Of a stretch of DNA of 23,878 nucleotides, positions 17,037 to 23,873 are shown piece after piece. Position 1 is the stretch's first letter. Each line of letters starts with the position of its first letter. The DNA is from Enterocloster asparagiformis (GTDB lineage: Bacteria; Bacillota; Clostridia; Lachnospirales; Lachnospiraceae), in contig JAGZSY010000048.1 of NCBI GenBank assembly GCA_018380885.1, forward strand, positions 1-23,878, in the 5' to 3' direction. Below the pieces are notes generated by a model. That model was not told where the DNA came from and searched no databases. It saw only the letters and a program-made list of their open reading frames with translations. Position numbers and translations under genes: made by a program.

Positions 17037-18470
17037 CTATGGCATCACGGGCTTTTTATCCGGGTCCACCGGGCAGACGTAAACGCCCCCGGTGCGCTCC
17101 CTCAGCTCCTCCCTGGCCCGCTCCACCACATCCGGCCGCTCAAAGGCCATAACTGTGGCCAGGGCCATTGTCTTAGCCGCGCACACAATCGCCTTGTGGG
17201 TAATGGACGAGGCCACCTGTGAAGTCACCTGCCAGGAATGTCCGGGCGTCCCATTGGCGTAACAGGTCACCCACAGCTGTCCGGTGGGCGTCACGTAGCT
17301 CACATCCCCCACATCAGTGGAGCCGGGCATATACTTGTCAATGCGGAAATACGGCCCGATTTCCTTCACCAACGGAGTGTTCCTCAATTTTTCTCCGTCC
17401 GGGTACGACAGATTAATGCGCATCATACCGGCCGCCTTTTCATTCTCAGAATACTGTTCCCAGAAGGCTTTCGCCAGCTCCTCGTCCCGCTCATCAAATT
17501 GAGGCGGCCCCGCCAGATTAAACGCTTCAACGAACAGGCGGCTGATCGCGTCGTTGGCGATAAAGTCGCTCATTCCGGCGGTCACGTTGATGTCGCACTT
17601 GGTACCGGTCATCAGGGCGGCGCCCCTGGCCACGTCCTTCACCCGCTCCAGCACCTGAGTGGCCAACGCCATTTTGGGGGCGCGGATATAATACTTCAGA
17701 CAGGCATTGGCGTGGACCACGTTGGGCGCCTTCTCGCCGGAATTCTGGTAGGCATAGTGCATGCGCACCTCCGCGGGCACATGCTCCCGCAGATAGTTTA
17801 CGCCCACGTTCATCAGCTCACAGGCGTCCAGCGCGCTGCGGCCCAGGTGGGGAGCCGCCGCCGCGTGAGCGCTCCGCCCCTGGAATGTGAAATATACGCA
17901 GATATTTGCGTTGGAGCTATAGCCCTGCACCGAATTACAATTGCCCGGATGCCAGGTAAAGCAGGCATCCACATCCTTAAAATAGCCGTCCCGGGCCAGG
18001 AACATTTTCGCCCAGCCGGCTTCCTCCCCCGGGCAACCAAATACCTTCACAGTGCCCGCGCACGGGTGTTCCTTCAGGTAATCCTTCACCGCCACGGCCG
18101 CAGCCACTACTCCGGCTCCCAGCGCATTGTGCCCGCAGCCGTGCCCCGGTCCGCCCTCCACCAACGGCCGATGGGAAGTGCAGGCAGCTTCCTGGCTTAA
18201 GCCCGGGAGGGCATCATACTCCGCCAAAAGACCAATCACCGGCCGGCCGCTGCCGTATGTCCCGACAAACGCCGTCTCGATGCCGTCCACGCCTCTCTCC
18301 ACCTGAAATTCTTCCCGTTCCAGCGCCTCAATCAACAGAGCCGCGGACCGATGCTCCGCCAGCCCCAGCTCCGGCACCTTCCAGATTTCATCGCTGAGTG
18401 CAATGGCCTGCTTCTTCTTTTCTTCTACCAGCTCCAGTATCCTGGAGAAATTCATTGTCCCTTCCATCAT
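17037..18470 (-). CDS. M20-family amidohydrolase, AbgB-like
   Basis: A 477-residue metal-dependent amidohydrolase of the M20 group that includes AbgB (aminobenzoyl-glutamate hydrolase subunit) and related amide and dipeptide hydrolases. Landmarks are LLAEYDALPG (81-90), the metal-binding HGCGHNALGAG (110-120), CPGEEAGW with the catalytic Glu pair (146-153), and TWHPGNCNSVQG (173-184). GRSAHAAAAPHLGRSALDA lies in the lid domain, and STDVGDVSYVTP and PGHSWQ near the C-terminus. It is predicted to be cytosolic. The ATG immediately follows the stop codon of the preceding membrane-protein gene (TAAATG) with GGAG just upstream, so it is translationally coupled. It is the last gene of the operon and ends at a strong terminator. 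A second ATG one codon later is an alternative start. Confidence 0.93.
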   Translation of the reverse strand: MMEGTMNFSRILELVEEKKKQAIALSDEIWKVPELGLAEHRSAALLIEALEREEFQVERGVDGIETAFVGTYGSGRPVIGLLAEYDALPGLSQEAACTSHRPLVEGGPGHGCGHNALGAGVVAAAVAVKDYLKEHPCAGTVKVFGCPGEEAGWAKMFLARDGYFKDVDACFTWHPGNCNSVQGYSSNANICVYFTFQGRSAHAAAAPHLGRSALDACELMNVGVNYLREHVPAEVRMHYAYQNSGEKAPNVVHANACLKYYIRAPKMALATQVLERVKDVARGAALMTGTKCDINVTAGMSDFIANDAISRLFVEAFNLAGPPQFDERDEELAKAFWEQYSENEKAAGMMRINLSYPDGEKLRNTPLVKEIGPYFRIDKYMPGSTDVGDVSYVTPTGQLWVTCYANGTPGHSWQVTSQVASSITHKAIVCAAKTMALATVMAFERPDVVERAREELRERTGGVYVCPVDPDKKPVMP

Positions 18471-19175
18471 TTATCTCCTATCTTCCTTTAACCATCCTTT
18501 TTGATTCATCAGTCTGGCCAGACCAATTGTTCCAAATACGCAGATCAGCATGGGCGCATAACCGCCGCCCAAGGGCAGCACGCCGAACACTCCCCGGACC
18601 TGCGCCAGCCGCACCGCCGCCGCCAGAGCGATCGCCATCGTCCCCAGCCTGGGATGATTCATCAATTGCTGGGCCAGAAGCGCTCCGAACAGAGCGGGGA
18701 GCAGCATCGGCAGAGCGGCGACCACAGAATCGGGCAGCTGATTCAAAATCCATTTCCCCATAAAAATCATCACTGTCATCACTAAAATGCTGATAAACAT
18801 GGAGGTTGCCACGCCAATGCTGGACATGATACCACCCTCCGGCGTTCCCTGCTCCACCCCGGCCCCGTCCTGGGCCATCAGAGCCGCGGGAACCCGAATC
18901 TGCTTGGAATTACCCGATATGCAGATCAGGTACAGTCCCGGAGTTCCCAGAATCGGGAACACGGAGAGAGGCTCCGACAGATATACCGCAAAGCTGGCGG
19001 AGAGAATGGCGATAATGCCGTTCACCGTGGCGTCCAAGGGCATTTTCGCCCCATACACCACCAGCAGAGCGATGGTGGGAAGGTAGATCAAAGGCAGCAG
19101 AATCCAGCATATGGCCTTTCCCCGCCTCACAATATACGGCATATAGCTGTGCTCATAAATATCCGATTGCTCCAT
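18471..19175 (-). CDS. Polytopic membrane protein paired with DUF5058, function unknown
   Basis: A 234-residue protein with about six hydrophobic segments, including GKAICWILLPLIYLPTIALL near the N-terminus and MFISILVMTVMIFMG mid-protein. Conserved-looking loops are SEPLSVFPILGTPGLYLICISGNSKQ (split by a turn) and TPEGGIMSSIGVATS. The C-terminus is charged (NQKGWLKEDRR). I do not recognise a named family. It lies 18 bases after the DUF5058 gene, with AGGGAGG about 10 bases before the ATG, and abuts the M20 amidohydrolase gene. The pairing with DUF5058 and similar length suggest the two form one transporter whose substrate is processed by the M20 enzyme; this is inference. Confidence 0.8.
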   Translation of the reverse strand: MEQSDIYEHSYMPYIVRRGKAICWILLPLIYLPTIALLVVYGAKMPLDATVNGIIAILSASFAVYLSEPLSVFPILGTPGLYLICISGNSKQIRVPAALMAQDGAGVEQGTPEGGIMSSIGVATSMFISILVMTVMIFMGKWILNQLPDSVVAALPMLLPALFGALLAQQLMNHPRLGTMAIALAAAVRLAQVRGVFGVLPLGGGYAPMLICVFGTIGLARLMNQKGWLKEDRR

Positions 19176-19193
19176 ATAGAAATACCTCCCTCT

Positions 19194-19898
19194 TTAGCGG
19201 ACCGCCATGCTGGCAACCATACCCGCGACCATAGCGATCGACAACGCCCAGTCCTTCAGCCAGCGTATCTTCCACCGCCTGGAAACCAACTGGATCAGAA
19301 TCATCAACGCGCCTGCGCTTACCGACGCCACAGTTCCCGGTCCCAGGGGCGTGGCCCGTTCCATCACCAGATTGCTATAGCAGCCCAATACGCAACAGGC
19401 ACCTACGACAGGAATCATCGCCTTGCTTCCCCCTGCCATAACCCGGTTAACCTGATCCATCTTGTCGCTGAACAGAGCTCCAAAAAGAATCCAGCCCAGA
19501 CAGCCCGTTGTCATCACAACAGTAGCTACGCAGAGATAGTCAACGGTCATCTGGGAGGTGCCGATCTCGATGTTCATGGCGTCCGCCGCAAAGCTGGCTC
19601 CCATGATTTCATAGCCCACCCCGCCGATCACATTGATTCTCAGCCAGGCAATGGGGCTGCCCGTGATCACCATCAGGGAAAGCATGGAAGAGAGCATCAC
19701 CAGGCAAGGTCCCACAGAGGCAATGGAAGCTCCCTTGATTCCCTTTCGTATCTGTCCTTTGGTCAGCCCCATCCTGGCCCCGTCCTTTAAACTCCTCCTC
19801 AGGAATATCCCCGCCGCCGCGCAGACCCATAGTACCCCGGGTATACAGGCCAGCCAAAGAATGATTCCGTTGGCGATCTTGCCGTACTCTTGTGTCAC
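19194..19898 (-). CDS. DUF5058-family membrane protein, putative transporter subunit
   Basis: I start this at the GTG at 19898 (234 residues): AGGGGGA lies about 9 bases upstream. The alternative ATG at 19973 would add a hydrophilic non-conserved leader and place the coding region over an RNA hairpin. The protein begins (M)TQEYGKIANGIILW. It has about six hydrophobic segments and the motifs MGLTKGQIRKGIKGASIASVG, SPIAWLRINVIGGVGYEIMG and FSDKMDQVNRVMAGG. This architecture matches my memory of DUF5058 proteins of clostridia, which often neighbour M20 hydrolases. Function is not established. It sits between the ATC-hydrolase homologue and the second membrane protein. Confidence 0.82.
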   Translation of the reverse strand: MTQEYGKIANGIILWLACIPGVLWVCAAAGIFLRRSLKDGARMGLTKGQIRKGIKGASIASVGPCLVMLSSMLSLMVITGSPIAWLRINVIGGVGYEIMGASFAADAMNIEIGTSQMTVDYLCVATVVMTTGCLGWILFGALFSDKMDQVNRVMAGGSKAMIPVVGACCVLGCYSNLVMERATPLGPGTVASVSAGALMILIQLVSRRWKIRWLKDWALSIAMVAGMVASMAVR

Positions 19899-19925
19899 TT
19901 CCCGTTTCCCCCTTTTGCATAATTC

Positions 19926-19989
19926 CCGGTAACCCTGACAGAGCCAACCGCCTCCGTCAAGGTTACTTTTCAATATAGTGTGTTACCGG
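19926..19989 (-). promoter_or_regulatory. Intercistronic RNA element with two mutually exclusive stems
   Basis: In the 110 bases between the ATC-hydrolase stop and the DUF5058 start the minus-strand RNA can form a 15-bp stem (19952-19966 with 19929-19943, 8-base loop) whose two non-Watson-Crick positions are both G-U pairs. A competing 8-bp stem pairs CCGGTAAC (19982-19989) with GTTACCGG (19926-19933), which uses part of the first stem. No T-run follows, so it is not a standard terminator. It may tune expression of the downstream genes. Confidence 0.5.
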
Positions 19990-20008
19990 CGCTGCCCGCG
20001 GGCCATGA

Positions 20009-20734
20009 TCACAGCTCCTCAAAATCAATTTCCGACTCCCGGATCACGGCTTTGGCTTTTTCCTCGCCGAACAGTTTACAGTATTCCTCAAGGGCCTGGC
20101 ACACAATCCGGTCCGACTGCTCCTGCCCCAGCTCCAGCGCGTAGCCCCGCCCCATAGCGGATACCGTGTGTCCGCAATGGTACAGAAAATCCTTTACCGC
20201 AATCTGGCGTTTGGACTGTTTTAGAATCCCGTCCGCCTTCAGCTCCTCCGCATTTTCATAACACAAGCCCGGCCACTCAAAATCACAGCCCGCTCCTCCC
20301 AGAGACAGGGTGCTGTGAATAATCAGCTCATTGTCGGGATTAAACGCTTTCACCATCGTTTGATCCACATAGGTGCAGTATATCTTTCCATATTTTCCCA
20401 AACCATATCGTTTCCAGGTTTCATTCCACACGCAGTACGTGCCGTTCATCCGGTAATTCGGCGACAGTTGAAGCGTCTCCACCTTCATCTGTTTTCTCTC
20501 ATCCGCCCATTCCGTATAAATCCGGTACACGCCGGGCGTTAAGGGATAGCCGTCCCGTATCGCACGTTTTGCCATTCTCCTGCCGCGCTCGGACGCGTAA
20601 AGAATCGTGGCCTTAGCGCTTGCGTTCATTCCCGCTTCTGCGTACAGCTGATCCGCAGCCTTGGCCAGCAGGCCGTAAACCGCCGCGTGGTCGTCGATAT
20701 AAAACGTTTTTGCAATCTCGCTTCGCTGAATCAT
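20009..20734 (-). CDS. L-2-amino-thiazoline-4-carboxylate (ATC) hydrolase family protein
   Basis: A 241-residue soluble protein resembling the ATC_hydrolase family (Pfam PF14196), whose founding members open the thiazoline ring of L-ATC on the route to cysteine. The most family-like segment is KIYCTYVDQTMVKAFNPDN followed by ELIIHSTLSLGGAGCDFEW (about residues 117-154). A further conserved-looking part is DFLYHCGHTVSAMGRGYAL. AGGAGG lies 9 bases before the ATG, and the gene is 24 bases downstream of the YjiG-like gene. The family is large and mostly uncharacterised, so the true substrate may differ from ATC. Context with an amidohydrolase fits a two-step pathway of ring opening followed by decarbamoylation or deacylation. 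Confidence 0.85.
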   Translation of the reverse strand: MIQRSEIAKTFYIDDHAAVYGLLAKAADQLYAEAGMNASAKATILYASERGRRMAKRAIRDGYPLTPGVYRIYTEWADERKQMKVETLQLSPNYRMNGTYCVWNETWKRYGLGKYGKIYCTYVDQTMVKAFNPDNELIIHSTLSLGGAGCDFEWPGLCYENAEELKADGILKQSKRQIAVKDFLYHCGHTVSAMGRGYALELGQEQSDRIVCQALEEYCKLFGEEKAKAVIRESEIDFEEL

Positions 20735-20758
20735 ACATCCTTCCTCCTCAGATCAGGT

Positions 20759-21241
20759 TTACTTGCGCATAATGCCAAGCAGAATATTCATCAATGGGAT
20801 TGACAGCACCGCCACGCCGATGGTGTCGACGATCAGAAGCGTATGCCTGCGCTTATCCGTACCGCTGACCACCACCACTCTCACATACTGGCTCACCAGT
20901 CCTCCCATCAGCACCAGCGCGGGGAACATAGCCGTCACCTGCACATCCGTCAATACTCCCTGTGTATACAGAGCCACCGCGGTGGCCACGCCGCCGGGCT
21001 TGCTCATCAGCGCCGCTACCAGAGCGGTGATCGCCACACCCGGCAGAGAGAACAGGCCCATTACCGGGGAAAATATCTTTTCCAGCAAAATCATGGCCCC
21101 GGAAGCCTTAAGCATATACATCAGGGCGTAGGCCAGAATCAAAGCGGTCAGCATGGAACGGATTCCCATGTTCCACCCCTTAAACGCCCCCTCCATAAAA
21201 ATCTCTACAAACGATTTTTTCGAAACATTCTCCGTTTCCAT
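20759..21241 (-). CDS. YjiG-like nucleoside-recognition (Gate) domain membrane protein
   Basis: A 160-residue protein with about four hydrophobic segments. It resembles E. coli YjiG and spore-maturation SpmB-type Gate-domain proteins: GWNMGIRSMLTALILAYAL, PVMGLFSLPG, ALMSKPGGVATAVALYTQG and LVLMGGLVSQYVRVVVVSG. In E. coli yjiG and yjiH are next to the isoaspartyl dipeptidase gene iadA, and here the pair is next to hydrolase genes, which supports a transport or gating role for a peptide-like compound. It follows the YjiH-like gene by 33 bases. Confidence 0.85.
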   Translation of the reverse strand: METENVSKKSFVEIFMEGAFKGWNMGIRSMLTALILAYALMYMLKASGAMILLEKIFSPVMGLFSLPGVAITALVAALMSKPGGVATAVALYTQGVLTDVQVTAMFPALVLMGGLVSQYVRVVVVSGTDKRRHTLLIVDTIGVAVLSIPLMNILLGIMRK

Positions 21242-21274
21242 TATCTATTCCTCCTCGTTAAGTTCACCCTCTTG

Positions 21275-21952
21275 CTACTCGGCCTTTTTCTCCCTTATCC
21301 CCTCATCTGCCGAAGGACTTTTCTTCACAACCAGCCGGGTAATATTTCCGTTGACAAATTTCATAAACAACAGTATCCCCATGATGAACATAGGCGAGAC
21401 CACCAGCATCGGCGCCATGGCCAACAAGGTTACTGTCGCTACAATCATACCTGAGGCCGCGAACTGGAATCCCACAAAAATAGTTCTTTCGTCCTGGGTC
21501 AGATATCCGCGATTGTAGAGATCCGCCGTCATCACAGCTCCGCCGTCCGAACTGTTCAAGGATGATACCAGCGTCAGCCCGGCGGCCCCAGGTATTCCCA
21601 AAAGCGGCCGAAGAATGGGCGTGAACAGAACCTTGGCCGCCAACAGCGCCCGGTATTGCGTTGCCAGCTCTACAATCCCCATCGCCAGCATGAGCAACGG
21701 CAGCTGGGCAAAGGCAACCATAAATCCATCCTTGGCACCCACTCCGCCCACTCCCTGGAAGTTACCCTCCGCGCCTTTCACAATTCCAAAGGCCCCCATC
21801 ATGTTGTTGAAATCCAGCGCCTTCAGCACGGGCACATCCTTCAGCGCTCCCGAAAATACCATGATAAATAGAATCAGGGCGACGAATCCTCTGATTCCTG
21901 GCCGTTCCCCGTCCGCCTCTTTCGGACGTACCGCTTGTTTCATCGTTTTCAC
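21275..21952 (-). CDS. YjiH-like nucleoside-recognition (Gate) domain membrane protein
   Basis: A 225-residue protein and the first gene of the operon. It has about five hydrophobic segments, including IRGFVALILFIMVFSGAL and FAQLPLLMLAMGIVEL. It contains the Gate-type SLNSSDGGAVMTADLYNRG loop, whose partner in the YjiG-like protein is the KPGGVATAVALYTQG loop. The start is ambiguous: the GTG at 21952 has AAAGGAGG about 11 bases upstream, while the ATG at 21943 is 20 bases from it; I use the GTG. Its length matches E. coli YjiH (about 227 residues). The charged C-terminus (SADEGIREKKAE) is probably cytosolic. Confidence 0.85.
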   Translation of the reverse strand: MKTMKQAVRPKEADGERPGIRGFVALILFIMVFSGALKDVPVLKALDFNNMMGAFGIVKGAEGNFQGVGGVGAKDGFMVAFAQLPLLMLAMGIVELATQYRALLAAKVLFTPILRPLLGIPGAAGLTLVSSLNSSDGGAVMTADLYNRGYLTQDERTIFVGFQFAASGMIVATVTLLAMAPMLVVSPMFIMGILLFMKFVNGNITRLVVKKSPSADEGIREKKAE

Positions 21953-22003
21953 GTTCTACCATTCCTCCTTTAATTTTGCCGCGCCAACGGCTTTTCTGGT
22001 AGA

Positions 22004-22052
22004 ATCATACTTCAGATGAATTGGAAAAGCTGTAAAGTATTTCGCGTTTTCC
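22004..22052 (-). promoter_or_regulatory. Operon promoter with Crp-type site at the class II activator position
   Basis: On the minus strand a -10 TATGAT (22004-22009) has no acceptable -35. A Crp-like sequence, TGTAA-N6-TCGCG on the plus strand (22031-22046), is centred at 22038.5. That is 29.5 bases from the near edge of the -10, equivalent to about -41.5 from a start 7 bases after it, which is the position of class II Crp/Fnr activators. A longer arm pair GGAAAA/TTTTCC (22023-22028 and 22047-22052) surrounds it. Site match to the E. coli Crp half-sites is 7 of 10. Confidence 0.5.
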
Positions 22053-22061
22053 GCTAATTTT

Positions 22062-22093
22062 AAAAATGCCGCCAGACATTTTTGCCTGGCGGG
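22062..22093 (-). terminator. Terminator after the tandem Crp-family genes
   Basis: On the minus strand CCGCCAG and CTGGCGG (22086-22092 and 22069-22075) form a 7-bp stem around a 10-base loop, followed by CATTTTTA. It lies 15 bases after the stop of the second regulator and separates the regulator unit from the metabolic operon. Confidence 0.8.
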
Positions 22094-22107
22094 AATAATA
22101 AGCATAT

Positions 22108-22776
22108 TTAGAGCTGTTCCAAACGCTGTTTCAACGCGGAGGGATAAAAATAGAGGTCTCTGCCGTCAATTTCGAGAAGCTTTTCACTCTGCAGTCCATT
22201 CAAAACCTGCCCCACCCGTTCCCTGGTGGAACCCACGATGCTTGCGATCTCCTGCCGGGAAAACTCGATATTCACCGGAATCTCGTATTCCTTCGTCTCC
22301 TCCTCGCAGGCGGCCTCCAAAAGCAGCCGCAGAATCCGTCCTTCTATGGTCTCGGTTGACTGATGAATCATCTGCGCAAAGGCCGTTTTCATTTTGCGCG
22401 TCTGCATCTGAATCAACGCCATCAGCATCTCACTGTCCCATTGGTAAACCATCTCCTGAGGCGCCACCGCCACAATGACGGAGGTGCGGCAGCGCAGCGT
22501 GTGATGCCCGGTGTAGTCATTCAACCCGGTCAGCCCCACCAGGACGCCCCGCTGACAGATAGAGGTTATCTTCTGCCTGCCGTTTTCATTTTCAAAATAA
22601 CTCTCCACAGTTCCCTTCAATACCAAGTACAGCTGGTTTACCGGCTCCCCCTGCCGGATCAGGATGTCCCCCTTTTTCATAAAGTGGATTTCAGCCGATT
22701 GAAGGAATTTTTCGATAAATTTCTCATGGCCCAGCAGCCAGTCTGTGGTCATATAGGTAAACTGCCTGTCATCCAT
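22108..22776 (-). CDS. Crp/Fnr-family transcriptional regulator (second of tandem pair)
   Basis: A 222-residue regulator. The N-terminal cyclic-nucleotide-binding-type beta-roll covers about 20-130 (KKGDILIRQGEPVNQLYLVL...GTVESYF). The C-terminal Crp-type winged helix has SRQEIASIVGSTRERVGQVL (173-192) as the recognition region. The segment where Crp has its cAMP phosphate-binding cassette (GVLVGLTGLNDYTGHHTL) lacks the GE and Arg-Ser motif, and no Fnr-type Cys cluster is present, so the effector is unlikely to be cAMP or a 4Fe-4S centre. Its start codon lies within the end of the preceding paralogue (8-base overlap), with AGGAGG 9 bases upstream. It is followed by a terminator and then the hydrolase/transport operon, which it probably controls. 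Confidence 0.93.
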   Translation of the reverse strand: MDDRQFTYMTTDWLLGHEKFIEKFLQSAEIHFMKKGDILIRQGEPVNQLYLVLKGTVESYFENENGRQKITSICQRGVLVGLTGLNDYTGHHTLRCRTSVIVAVAPQEMVYQWDSEMLMALIQMQTRKMKTAFAQMIHQSTETIEGRILRLLLEAACEEETKEYEIPVNIEFSRQEIASIVGSTRERVGQVLNGLQSEKLLEIDGRDLYFYPSALKQRLEQL

Positions 22777-23422
22777 CTGATCTCGCCTCCTGTCCCGCGG
22801 GCCTGAGTATTTCCATTTGGGACCGGGTCAGCAGACCGCGGGCTGCCAGACGGCCGATTATATTGGTCACCTGTACTCTGGAGAGCCCTACCATATCGGA
22901 CAGAAGCTGATGGCTCACCTTTTTTAGTCCATACGCTCCGTCAAAAGCGCCAGCTGCTTCCAAATCCTCCAAAATTTTCAAAAGCTGCTCCTCCGTGGAC
23001 AGGAATACCTGCTCCCGCAGCTGCCGGTACACCCCCTGCATCTTATAAGTCTGGCACATCGCCATGGGCAGAAGCATATCCGGCGGCCATGCCTTCACCG
23101 TCTGCTTATGAATCCTGGCTGTCCGCACTCTGGTGAGGCAGCGCAGGTTGACCTTGCAAATCTCCTCATCCAAACAGGATATCCCAAGAAGGCTCATTCC
23201 GGTATACAACATATTAATCTTCTTTCTGCCGTCCTCCAAAACCACACTGTTCTCCACCACGCCGTCCAGCAGTAAATACAGGCAGACCGCCGGATCGCCC
23301 TGGCGGCACAAATATGTACCCACTGGCTGCTCCCGCTGCGCCGCTTCGCTGAGAAAGCGCTGTGCAAATACCTCCTGCCCCTTAAGTGTCCCGTTGCAGA
23401 CATAACTCCACCGATCTTCCAT
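22769..23422 (-). CDS. Crp/Fnr-family transcriptional regulator (first of tandem pair)
   Basis: A 217-residue paralogue of the downstream regulator with the same layout. The beta-roll is at about 20-125 (VGTYLCRQGDPAVCLYLLL...GVVENSV) and the winged helix at about 170-198 (SHQLLSDMVGLSRVQVTNII). The cassette region (GMSLLGISCLDEEICKVNL) again lacks cAMP-binding residues. Both proteins share an N-term-like core, a G-x-x-LG-[IL] turn and NLRCLTRV or TLRCRTSV, suggesting duplication followed by divergence. Cys residues are scattered (9, 39, 47, 83, 89, 95, 123) rather than in an Fnr cluster. It has its own promoter at 23477-23505. The overlap with the second gene predicts coupled translation and possible heterodimers; the latter is inference. 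Confidence 0.92.
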   Translation of the reverse strand: MEDRWSYVCNGTLKGQEVFAQRFLSEAAQREQPVGTYLCRQGDPAVCLYLLLDGVVENSVVLEDGRKKINMLYTGMSLLGISCLDEEICKVNLRCLTRVRTARIHKQTVKAWPPDMLLPMAMCQTYKMQGVYRQLREQVFLSTEEQLLKILEDLEAAGAFDGAYGLKKVSHQLLSDMVGLSRVQVTNIIGRLAARGLLTRSQMEILRPAGQEARSDG

Positions 23423-23476
23423 AGCTTGTCCCCCCGCCCGTCAGTCCGTTATTTCCGTGGTTTTTCGTCACCTTTC

Positions 23477-23505
23477 ATCATACCTGCGGTCAGTGTTTTT
23501 TTCAA
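23477..23505 (-). promoter_or_regulatory. Promoter of the tandem Crp-family genes
   Basis: On the minus strand TTGAAA (23500-23505), a 17-base spacer and TATGAT (23477-23482) lie about 55 bases before the start codon at 23422. No Crp-like site is seen at the class II position here. Confidence 0.75.
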
Positions 23506-23623
23506 CTCTTTCTTAAACTCCGCTGCAAGAAAATCTTTTGATTCAATTTTATAGTCAATGCAGCAGGTAACGGATGGGGGTTGCAATTACTTTGAAAATC
23601 TATAGCGCAAAAATATTTTGAAA

Positions 23624-23669
23624 ATTATTTTAAAATAATGTTGACAAATTCATTCCCCCATGATAATAT
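23624..23669 (+). promoter_or_regulatory. tRNA-Thr promoter with an upstream AT palindrome
   Basis: A perfect TTGACA (23641-23646), a 17-base spacer and TAATAT (23664-23669) precede the tRNA by 34 bases. The adjoining upstream DNA is almost pure A/T and includes a perfect 16-base palindrome ATTATTTTAAAATAAT (23624-23639), which may act as an UP element for RNA polymerase. Confidence 0.85.
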
Positions 23670-23703
23670 ATACGAGGTTCGCGAGAGCGGCCAAATGAAA
23701 CAA

Positions 23704-23776
23704 GCTGCTGTGGCTCAGTCGGTAGAGCGTCGCATTGGTAGTGCGGAGGTCACGGGTCCGATTCCCGTCAGCAGCT
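23704..23776 (+). tRNA. tRNA-Thr(GGT)
   Basis: A full cloverleaf of 73 bases: a perfect 7-bp acceptor stem (GCTGCTG with CAGCAGC), a D-arm GCTC/GAGC, an anticodon stem closing the loop TTGGTAG (anticodon GGT, threonine), and a T-arm ACGGG/CCCGT. The discriminator base is T and the CCA end is not encoded. The T-loop reads TCCGATT, so position 55, normally T (pseudouridine), is C. Confidence 0.95.
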
Positions 23777-23779
23777 TTT

Positions 23780-23873
23780 AAAGGGGCTGTTGCAAAAGTA
23801 GATAAATAATCTACTGGAGCAGCGGCTCCTTTTCTGCATCAAAAAACAGAAAAGCGGGCTCCGAAGAGTCCGC
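23780..23873 (+). other. Nested hairpins after tRNA-Thr: terminator and/or insertion-sequence end
   Basis: A 14-bp outer stem (23780-23793 with 23819-23832) is complete if its three mismatches are read as G-U pairs in plus-strand RNA. It encloses a perfect 6-bp stem GTAGAT/ATCTAC (23798-23814) and is followed by T residues. A second stem CTTTTCTG/CAGAAAAG (23829-23854) overlaps its end, and a third, GCGGGCTC/GAGTCCGC with a CGAA loop (23854-23873), follows. The first hairpin could terminate the tRNA transcript. The string GGGGCTGTTGCAAAA at 23783-23797 also resembles the terminal inverted repeats of some insertion sequences, but no transposase is visible before the window ends. Confidence 0.45.

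Noticed and set aside
19899..19973. 25-residue N-terminal extension of the DUF5058 protein
   Set aside because: It covers the intercistronic hairpin and is not membrane-like; GTG at 19898 has the better ribosome site and a family-like N-terminus.
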